From positions 1 to 35,432 of the IMG/VR virus record IMGVR_UViG_3300030329_005396: a stretch of 35,432 bases of DNA, one strand, 5' to 3'. Shown piece after piece: positions 1 through 6,298 of the stretch (position 1 is the stretch's first letter; every line of letters starts with the position of its first letter). Source of the DNA: a virus. Both the position numbers and the translations under genes were made by a program. The notes under the pieces are model-generated. The model ran no database searches, was not told where the DNA came from, and worked only from the letters and a program-made list of their open reading frames with translations.

Positions 1-101
1 ACGACATATCCTTACAAATTGCTAGAGGATTTTATTCATTTTGATAATTATTTCTGATAATTGTTCGTAAGAATAGAAACTGTAAGGATTTGTGATTTGC
101 C

Positions 102-121
102 AAAAATAAAAGCCGCACGGC
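102..121 (-). terminator. weak terminator-like hairpin after terminase
   Basis: On the minus strand, just past the terminase stop, GCC-GTGC-GGC can form a very short stem and is followed by TTTTATTTTT. The U-rich tract is good, but the stem is only 3 bp (4 bp with an impossible loop), so it is a weak intrinsic terminator candidate. The remaining bases 1-101 hold no gene I can support. Confidence 0.3.
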
Positions 122-131
122 AAGAATTTAT

Positions 132-3100
132 TTATTTGCTGCCAAAGAAGTCGCCTAGATTTGGTTTTCTCGGTTTTTTACTTCTTGTTGTAGCTTGGCT
201 ATCGCTTGATCTACTTTCTGTTTCATTTCTTCTGTTGTCGATGGCATTATTAGAGTGTTCAATATCTCCCTGATTTTCTGCTTGGCTACTAGATTTTTGG
301 GAATCGGTTCCATTGGCGGAGCTGTTTTGAACATTAGAGATTTCCTTTGAGTTGTCAATAGTTTGACTGTATTTTGCTATCTCTTGCCCTGTAGCGGTCT
401 CGATACTTGGAAGGTTTATTTCCTCGTTGCGTTGGATTGTTAGCGGGAGACGACAGCCTAACATTGATGCGATGGCGTTGGTGTTTGACAAGGCATCAAA
501 TAACTCGTTATCCGGATTGCCGGGACATGCTTCCCATTCATCCAAGGTACGACCGGCAGCCTTTACGGTTGTTGAACGTTCTGACTTACATAGATGAGTA
601 GCTAGAATATCGAGTTCTGTTGCCTGAAAATCTCGGGTTGCATTTCTAGAATTTCGAGATTTTTGAGAATTTCGAGTTTTATCTTGTTTTGCTTTATTTG
701 ATTCTCCTGTTTTATTCACTGTATTGTTATTTTGTAAGTTATTGACAGAAAATAGAGAATCTCGAATGTTTTCAGGCTTATCTAAAATCTCGAAATCTCG
801 ACCTAGTTCTTGTTCTAGTTCGTCGGCTATTTCTGGACGAAATACAATCATACTTCCTCTATCTCCCTGGGGAGAAGTAAGCCTATTGTGTAGGAATGAT
901 TTATAGTAGTTTGTGTCAATTAAAAGCTGGTGCTTCCCGTAGTTGTTGCGGGTTAGGCGACAATGGTCGAATGCTAGTTGCTGGTCTGCATTGCTCAGTC
1001 CTTCGCACATGGGTTTTTTGCGTGCTGGAATTCCTACCCCGTGACATGGAATAATTTTGTTTTGCATCCATTCTGGAAGCGAGGCAATTAGTCTGTTAAT
1101 TGAGTCTGTTAGTTCTCCCCAGTGTGTATCAATTCCAATGTAGGGAAGTATTTTTCTTCCGTCTTCTGTTTCAAATATCCTTGGTTTGTCTTCGTGTGCT
1201 TTATACTGATTGCTGTTATAAGTGGCGTTTGCTTCTTTGGTATTTAGCATTATGTGGATAAGATTGTATAGACCATTGATTACTTTTTTTTCTAGCGGTG
1301 CTTTGTCGTTGTTTTTTCCCCGACTTGATACTTTTTGTTGATCTTGTATTGCTTGTCTTAATTGCGATATTGTAGGTAAATTGTTGGAGTCTTCTGTAAG
1401 GATTTCTTGGGAATCTCGAATCTGAAATTTCGAAATTTCGAGATTTGGATCAGTTTGAATAGTTGATACAAAATCTCGAAATTGTGTTATCGTGCTTACG
1501 CCATCAAGCTGCGAAATTAAGTTTGTAAAGCCTTCTTGAGTTACTACATCATTATTTGCGTATTTGTGCAGTTCATCAATTTCTCTATCTAATTGACTTT
1601 TTCCGAATGATTGATTTAATAGATCTTTGGGAATGTTTTTTGGGTTGATGATGTATTCTGAACTTGAGACGTAGTTTCTGTTTAATACTATTTCAGCGAT
1701 CCATTTTTTTATCCATGCTCTGACAATTCCTTGCTCGCTTGCTTGGCTTTGATCGCTGAAATATTTTCGACTAAGTAAAGCATTCTTTGAACAATCAGCT
1801 TTTGTCCAGAATAGCCTTGGTTTTTTGAATTCTGGATATATTCCGAAGTCTGTAACGAATAAGGTGAAATCTTGCTCCATACAGGTTACAGAGTACCATA
1901 ATGATTCAGCTTGTACATCAATGAATACGATTACATGTTTTGTTGCTTCTGGAATCTCGAATCTTTTAAGTCTTTCAAATCTATTTCTTACTTGATGAAC
2001 TGATGCAATTGAATTTTGTGATTCAGTCTTAGGAATTGTTCTTAGATTCTGATATTCTGTAAGAAATGATTCTAAGTTTCTGAATCTAAGATTCATTGCA
2101 TGCTGTTGGGCAGATAGTTCTACGTTTCCTTTGTATTTTTCGGCATCGCTTACGTAACGTTCTGGCCACGAGCATCTGAAATTGCTATCCATTATTGCTC
2201 GGTTTTCTGGATTACCGTAGAACTCTGTTGCAAGCCTTATATCTCCATATTCTTGTAGAGATTCATTACGAATATTTGCATAATCTGTCCATAGTTTTCC
2301 TGCGGGTGATTTTCTGTTGATGGTGTCGTCGGAAATGCCGTCCGGCCATGTTTCAACCATAACGCCTCGAACTCCGAACCATTCTGGTCTCTTGGTTCGA
2401 TCAATGTAAGTGTCTGCTACATCGTCTGGAGCTATAACTGTGCAACCCATTCCAGCGGCAATTACATGTCCGGGACCAGCAAGTCCCATAATTGCTTTCT
2501 CTACTTTTTTAGTTATTTTTTCTACTTGTAGAGGTGATTCTGCATTTTGATCTTTTTGAACGTCATCTATAAGGACGGAATCAGGTCGAGGTTGGTTTAG
2601 TAGAACTGGATTAGTTGATGCAGAGCCTCGAATGTTTCCTGAGTCAATGCCGTGACAATCTATAACGATTCCGGAAGTTTTGGTAGCGAATCCATGCGGC
2701 CAGTTGAATTCTTCTCGTTGTTCTTCTGTTGCTGTAGGACATTGCATAATGGCGTCTGGATCGTATTCTGAATACAGCTCTATTTGGGCTACATTCAGTA
2801 CTATTGATGGAAATAGTAAAGCTTCTGCTCCCCAAGATATTCCTGTGTTTACTCCATTACAGTAGGGCTCTGCTGATTTATTGCTGCCATCAATGTGACG
2901 TACAGCTAAGCATACTTCTGGAAAGTCGACGTAGAGAAGGTCGTTACGGTGGAATTGAGTTGAGAGAGATGCAAGGTTGTCTTTTGCTGCCGGTTTTGTG
3001 CTTCCAATGATTACTGGATAGACTCTATGAGCGTAGGCACATGCCCATATATTTCCGGCTCTAAGAATTGCTGTCTTACCGCCACCTCTAGGTTGAGCTA

Positions 3101-3968
3101 CTGCTTTGTTTCCGCCATGTAGAAGTATTGATTGAATAGCATCAACTAAAGCTAGCTGGTCGTTTGACCAAGCCATATTGAAAATGCTTTGCAAATAAGT
3201 TTCGCAAAATAGTTTTAAGTCAAACTTACATTTTAGTCTGCGATTCCAATCTACACTCTTTATTGCTTCCGTGAACTGTTCGCTGATATCATTGGCTGCT
3301 TTACGCATTGCCTTTGATGTAGCGGATTGTCCGTGATTGTGGAGATTTGATCGACCACCAGCTGTTCTTTCTTTTGCTTTGAATTCAGCAATTGTATCTT
3401 TAAGTTTCTTTGCTCGTTTTTCTGCTCTTTCCTGAGGGGAGAGTTCTGTACCGGCTTCTTGGACAAATGTTGGGAGTGGCAGTCTTGGCGGTTTCTGCTG
3501 TTTGGCTCTTTTTTTTAAGTCATCGATTAAGTTGTCAGCGGTTTCTTCGGGACTTAGGTGTGTTGCTTTAGGAGTGTTCTTCTTTGTTGTCGCCTTCCTT
3601 GTTTTTTGTGATCCACTTGAACGCTTTGTTGATTTTCTCTTGATCGTCTTCGATGAGGTCTGCTTTGTTGATTTCGATGTAGTTGATTTTTTCGTTTTGG
3701 TCGATTTCTGGGTTGCAGTAGAGTTCTGGGTATTTGTCTTTGACTTCTTTCCTTTTCTGGGGTTCGTTTCCGTCGTGAGTTGTGAAGAACTCGTTTGGGA
3801 TTGTTGAGATGATTCCGGGGATTCTTGGTTTGAGTTCTTCTTTTGTAATGCGGATTTCTTCTTGTATGATTGTTTCGCCTTGACGGTTTTCTTCTTTGTT
3901 GGTTTTTCCTTTAATGCTGCTAGTTTGTCTGCTACTAGCTTCTTTGTATTCTTGGTTTTCTTTTTCAT
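132..3968 (-). CDS. phage terminase large subunit with long basic N-terminal tail
   Basis: Predicted DNA-packaging motor. The 1278-aa product has a Lys/Ser/Thr-rich tail (about residues 1-145), then an ATPase region with a Walker A P-loop QPRGGGKT near residue 294 and a Walker B-like VLIDDVQ near 466. An RNase H-like nuclease region follows, with acidic motifs VFIDVQ near 682 and IGIDTHW near 946. This ATPase-then-nuclease order is the terminase large subunit layout. It is roughly twice the usual 450-650 aa: both the basic head and a low-complexity C-terminal third (from about residue 1060) are extra. The ATG at 3968 has a good ribosome site, AGGA 8 nt upstream. There is no other ATG until about residue 220. 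The first 401 nt overlap the upstream 273-aa gene out of frame. The gene holds a cluster of TCTCGA motifs. Confidence 0.87.
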   Translation of the reverse strand: MKKKTKNTKKLVADKLAALKEKPTKKKTVKAKQSYKKKSALQKKNSNQESPESSQQSQTSSSQLTTETNPRKGKKSKTNTQNSTATQKSTKTKKSTTSKSTKQTSSKTIKRKSTKRSSGSQKTRKATTKKNTPKATHLSPEETADNLIDDLKKRAKQQKPPRLPLPTFVQEAGTELSPQERAEKRAKKLKDTIAEFKAKERTAGGRSNLHNHGQSATSKAMRKAANDISEQFTEAIKSVDWNRRLKCKFDLKLFCETYLQSIFNMAWSNDQLALVDAIQSILLHGGNKAVAQPRGGGKTAILRAGNIWACAYAHRVYPVIIGSTKPAAKDNLASLSTQFHRNDLLYVDFPEVCLAVRHIDGSNKSAEPYCNGVNTGISWGAEALLFPSIVLNVAQIELYSEYDPDAIMQCPTATEEQREEFNWPHGFATKTSGIVIDCHGIDSGNIRGSASTNPVLLNQPRPDSVLIDDVQKDQNAESPLQVEKITKKVEKAIMGLAGPGHVIAAGMGCTVIAPDDVADTYIDRTKRPEWFGVRGVMVETWPDGISDDTINRKSPAGKLWTDYANIRNESLQEYGDIRLATEFYGNPENRAIMDSNFRCSWPERYVSDAEKYKGNVELSAQQHAMNLRFRNLESFLTEYQNLRTIPKTESQNSIASVHQVRNRFERLKRFEIPEATKHVIVFIDVQAESLWYSVTCMEQDFTLFVTDFGIYPEFKKPRLFWTKADCSKNALLSRKYFSDQSQASEQGIVRAWIKKWIAEIVLNRNYVSSSEYIINPKNIPKDLLNQSFGKSQLDREIDELHKYANNDVVTQEGFTNLISQLDGVSTITQFRDFVSTIQTDPNLEISKFQIRDSQEILTEDSNNLPTISQLRQAIQDQQKVSSRGKNNDKAPLEKKVINGLYNLIHIMLNTKEANATYNSNQYKAHEDKPRIFETEDGRKILPYIGIDTHWGELTDSINRLIASLPEWMQNKIIPCHGVGIPARKKPMCEGLSNADQQLAFDHCRLTRNNYGKHQLLIDTNYYKSFLHNRLTSPQGDRGSMIVFRPEIADELEQELGRDFEILDKPENIRDSLFSVNNLQNNNTVNKTGESNKAKQDKTRNSQKSRNSRNATRDFQATELDILATHLCKSERSTTVKAAGRTLDEWEACPGNPDNELFDALSNTNAIASMLGCRLPLTIQRNEEINLPSIETATGQEIAKYSQTIDNSKEISNVQNSSANGTDSQKSSSQAENQGDIEHSNNAIDNRRNETESRSSDSQATTRSKKPRKPNLGDFFGSK
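398..1960. repeat. cluster of TCTCGA-centred DNA motifs inside terL
   Basis: Exact TCTCGA, in either orientation, occurs at 398, 654, 760, 788, 796, 1414, 1438, 1474 and 1955. Near matches (TTTCGAG, TCTCGGG, TTTCGAAATTTCG) lie at 611, 630, 671 and 1428. The consensus is about AAATCTCGAAAT. The copies are read in different codon phases, giving Arg-Asn, Phe-Glu-Ile and Ile-Arg-Asp. Conservation is therefore at DNA rather than protein level. Confidence 0.6.
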
Positions 3969-4389
3969 CTTTATTTTCCTGGATTTTTCCGTGATTTTTT
4001 TGCTCTAGATATTTTTCGATAGATTCTAGATTTCCAGGAATTCCTAATCCAGTTTGTATTTCGTTGGTCTGTTCTGCTTTTTTGATTTGAGTTCTTAGTT
4101 TTATTTCTTCTAAATATGATGGTCTGTGGTTTTCGAATGGGCAACGGAATACTTTGCCTAAGTTTGATTCATAGATTTTTGTTTTTTCGTATGGATGTCC
4201 ATCGGATAATATTAGCCATTTGTGAGGTTGTATTAACTTTGTTTCGGTGATTCTAAAGAAATATCTACTGGGGTTGTTTGCAGGTAGAAGAATGTTTGAT
4301 AGTTCTTCAATTTTGTAAGTGGTTTTTAATATTTGATTCCATCTTAGAAGTTTTTCGATGGATTTAAATATTGCTTTTATATGTTTCAT
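3568..4389 (-). CDS. hypothetical protein overlapping the terminase start
   Basis: 273 aa, not recognised. The first 130 residues look like an ordinary globular domain with mixed hydrophobic and aromatic residues (for example RYFFRITETKLIQPHKWLIL). The C-terminal half is Glu/Lys/Asn-rich and probably extended. Its last 401 nt are also read by the terminase gene in the +1 frame. Because the terminase ATG has its own strong ribosome site inside this gene, both frames are probably translated. Its position just before terL would suit a small terminase subunit or packaging factor, but no motif supports that. Confidence 0.6.
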   Translation of the reverse strand: MKHIKAIFKSIEKLLRWNQILKTTYKIEELSNILLPANNPSRYFFRITETKLIQPHKWLILSDGHPYEKTKIYESNLGKVFRCPFENHRPSYLEEIKLRTQIKKAEQTNEIQTGLGIPGNLESIEKYLEQKNHGKIQENKDEKENQEYKEASSRQTSSIKGKTNKEENRQGETIIQEEIRITKEELKPRIPGIISTIPNEFFTTHDGNEPQKRKEVKDKYPELYCNPEIDQNEKINYIEINKADLIEDDQEKINKAFKWITKNKEGDNKEEHS

Positions 4390-4428
4390 TTCTGTCTGCC
4401 TTTTGATTATTGTTGTTTTAGTTTTGGA

Positions 4429-4734
4429 TTATAGTTTTAGTAATACTTTTTTTATTTCGGTGGCTGTTTGTCTTGAGATTGTGTCTTCTGTAGATTCGTT
4501 AATGTATGCGATTGTACATTCTGCTGTTTCTTTTGGTTCTCGGATTTCTAAAATGCTGTCAGTTCGTTTTGTTATTGTTGTTCCGAAGCAAGTTTTGAAT
4601 GCGATGAATTTTAGTGTCACGTTTGATTCATTATCTTCAATTGTTATTGTTTTTCCGCAGTTTTGACATATCAAGAATTTTGGATAAACCTTTGTGCCTT
4701 CAAAATTTGTGTTACCGCATCCACAGCATATCAT
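4429..4734 (-). CDS. small zinc-ribbon protein
   Basis: 101 aa. The N-terminus has two CxxC knuckles, CCGC near residue 3 and CQNC near residue 23, about 20 residues apart, as in rubredoxin-like zinc ribbons that bind nucleic acid or partner proteins. The rest has no recognised motif. The start is supported by the AAGGAACTTAAAATG leader, a ribosome-site form shared with several other genes here. It is the second of two adjacent zinc-ribbon genes between the HNH gene and the terminase. Function unknown. Confidence 0.65.
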   Translation of the reverse strand: MICCGCGNTNFEGTKVYPKFLICQNCGKTITIEDNESNVTLKFIAFKTCFGTTITKRTDSILEIREPKETAECTIAYINESTEDTISRQTATEIKKVLLKL

Positions 4735-4754
4735 TTTAAGTTCCTTGGTTTATT

Positions 4755-4781
4755 GAAAGAGAAAGATAGAGAGAGAGAGAT
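4755..4781. repeat. GA/CT simple-sequence tract
   Basis: An almost pure purine run (GA repeats ending in GAGAGAGAGAGA) fills the gap between two zinc-ribbon genes. On the transcribed minus strand it is a CT tract in the leader of the 101-aa gene, about 20 nt upstream of its ribosome site. It may vary in length between isolates. Confidence 0.7.
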
Positions 4782-4782
4782 T

Positions 4783-4971
4783 TCAATTTTTCTTTTTGTT
4801 GTTCTCTTCTACTTTTTTAGTGTTTACTTCGCTGCGGTCAACTTCAATTGTGCTTTGGATGTTTTGACATACTTGGCAACGTCTTTCTCTTGATCGTCTT
4901 TCTAATGGCGATTCCTCTTCTTTCTTGGTGCGGATTATGTGCGTGGGTGCTCCACATTTTTGGCATCGCAT
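4783..4971 (-). CDS. NrdR-type zinc-ribbon protein, small
   Basis: 62 aa. It has an N-terminal CQKC knuckle and a second knuckle RRRCQVCQ-type (ERRCQVCQ) about 30 residues later, with an arginine-rich stretch between them. This spacing matches the zinc-ribbon half of NrdR-like repressors, without the ATP-cone, and is common in phage proteins of unknown role. The C-terminus is a Lys/Asn/Glu tail. It abuts the HNH gene (stop of HNH at 4974, ATG at 4971), so the two are probably translationally coupled. DNA binding is plausible but not shown. Confidence 0.65.
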   Translation of the reverse strand: MRCQKCGAPTHIIRTKKEEESPLERRSRERRCQVCQNIQSTIEVDRSEVNTKKVEENNKKKN

Positions 4972-4973
4972 GT

Positions 4974-5441
4974 TTAGAAGTCTCCTTTGCTTCCGTATTG
5001 TTCTGCTAAACGCCTATCAAAAAATTCTAGGCAGTTATCCATTTGTGATTTAGACCAATTTTCTTGGTTGTTCTCAGATGCACTTATTAGCCTTAGATTT
5101 TGTATCTTGTCATTTGTGCAATCATGATCAATGTGATCTATTTCAAATCCTTCTGGAATTGGTTTTCTTGTTGTGTAAAGCCATAGTAATTTGTATCTAA
5201 ACATTACTCTTTGTCTATAACTTAATACACCTTGTTTATTTCTTTCTGCTGGAAGTGATATTACTGTTGTGTAGCGTTTATGATCTTTTATTATCCTGAA
5301 TGATAAAGTTCTTGTTATTGTTTTGCCGTTTCTCCAGTGTTTGTGATGTTTTACCCAAGTTCCGTTTGAAGTAAGTTCTATTACTTTGTCTTCAAACATT
5401 TGGATTATTTCTGCATCAGTTATTTTTGGAGTAATGGGCAT
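4974..5441 (-). CDS. HNH endonuclease (homing-type)
   Basis: 155 aa. The C-terminal half carries the HNH core: EIDHIDHDCTNDKIQNLR, with the catalytic HxxH-like pair, then Asn and an NLR(L)IS tail typical of phage HNH homing nucleases (NUMOD/HNH_3-like). The N-terminal half (strand-rich, KHHKHWRNGKT...) resembles the DNA-contact region seen before HNH_3 domains. Freestanding HNH genes in phages usually spread as selfish elements, though those near a terminase can assist packaging. Its neighbours are zinc-ribbon genes downstream and an unknown 204-aa gene upstream. Confidence 0.8.
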   Translation of the reverse strand: MPITPKITDAEIIQMFEDKVIELTSNGTWVKHHKHWRNGKTITRTLSFRIIKDHKRYTTVISLPAERNKQGVLSYRQRVMFRYKLLWLYTTRKPIPEGFEIDHIDHDCTNDKIQNLRLISASENNQENWSKSQMDNCLEFFDRRLAEQYGSKGDF

Positions 5442-5482
5442 GGTTTAGGAAGTATGAACTGGAAGGAATGAGTGAAAGAAAA

Positions 5483-6097
5483 TCACCTTGAGCTTCCTCT
5501 TTCTTCGTAGATTTCTAGTTCTTCTTCGTCTGTCATTGAACTTTGAGTAGGCTTTTGATTTTCTAATTCTGTATGTGGACTTGGAGTTCCTAGAAGTGTC
5601 TTTCTTGTTTCTTCTGGAATAAATTCGGTTTTGTCTTTGTAGTATGGGTGTAGGTCTTCTTCATTTGGACCGCCGTCATCTTTGACTGCGTCTGGGTGGT
5701 CTTCTAGTTGTGTGTCTTCATTGAAAACATCGAGGTGTGGGAAGTCTGTAAGAAGTTTTTGGTTTTGTGAGATTAGGTTTACAAGTAGTTCGAATACTTC
5801 AGAAGTTTTCTTTTCGCCTTCTACTTCTGGAAATGGTGTATTGTTGTAAGTAACTGAGTAGATTACTGCAATTAGGTAGAGGCGTGTTTTCTTGGCTGCA
5901 TCTTGTGAGATGTAGCGAACTGGGTTTGCACTTTTCTTTGTCTTTTCGGACGATGCTAATCTAGTGTAAGTATTGACTAAAACAATAAAGTTTAGATCGT
6001 CTGCTGTTAGCGGTGTTTCGGCAGGAAAGTATGTTCCGATGAAGTGTTGTAGGCTTAGTTGGTTTTGAGGCGTTTGCTGTTGATTTTGTTGAGACAT
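5483..6097 (-). CDS. hypothetical acidic protein, first gene after promoter P2
   Basis: 204 aa, not recognised. The N-terminus is Gln/Asn-rich (about 15 residues), the middle (residues 15-115) is probably helical with aromatic positions, and the C-terminal 80 residues are strongly acidic and low-complexity. The start is fixed by the leader AAAGGAACTAAAATG. It is the first gene after the 6150-6178 promoter, so it is probably made separately from the replication genes upstream. Confidence 0.65.
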   Translation of the reverse strand: MSQQNQQQTPQNQLSLQHFIGTYFPAETPLTADDLNFIVLVNTYTRLASSEKTKKSANPVRYISQDAAKKTRLYLIAVIYSVTYNNTPFPEVEGEKKTSEVFELLVNLISQNQKLLTDFPHLDVFNEDTQLEDHPDAVKDDGGPNEEDLHPYYKDKTEFIPEETRKTLLGTPSPHTELENQKPTQSSMTDEEELEIYEERGSSR

Positions 6098-6149
6098 TTT
6101 AGTTCCTTTGAGTTAAGTAGAATTTGTTTTGAAGTTTATTGGTAATCGG

Positions 6150-6178
6150 ATATTATCAAAAGTGATTCTTAATGTCAA
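6150..6178 (-). promoter_or_regulatory. sigma70-like promoter P2 (leftward)
   Basis: On the minus strand: TTGACA (6178-6173), a 17-nt spacer ending in TGA, then TAATAT (6155-6150). The -35 is a perfect consensus and the TGN before the -10 is an extended -10. It lies in the 200-nt gap between the primase-helicase stop and the 204-aa gene, pointing at the latter. It has the same layout as the promoter at 16392-16420. Confidence 0.65.
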
Positions 6179-6215
6179 TAATGGATGTTTTAGATTTTGT
6201 GTTGTTTTCTCCAAT

Positions 6216-6243
6216 CATTCCCACAATTTAAAAACGTGGGATG
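6216..6243 (-). other. hairpin between primase gene and P2
   Basis: The arms CATTCCCAC and GTGGGATG pair over 8 bp with one bulge around an 11-nt AT-rich loop. It lies about 55 nt past the primase-helicase stop and before P2, where a terminator would be expected. However, no U run follows on the minus strand, so it may be an RNA-stability or attenuation element. Nothing else is seen in 6098-6298. Confidence 0.4.
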
Positions 6244-6298
6244 CTCCGCTGCAAGTATTTTTAATTCTGAATTTTCCATTTTTTTTCTTTTCCAGTAA

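Noticed and set aside
132-176. Clamp-binding (PIP-like) end of the terminase, NLGDFF
   Set aside because: The L-x-x-F-F pattern is suggestive but the usual Gln is missing and a short motif like this is common by chance.
3502-3807. Plus-strand ORF of 101 aa opposite the terminase start
   Set aside because: Val/Phe/Asp-rich mirror of the Lys/Ser/Thr-rich coding strand; no ribosome site and no family.
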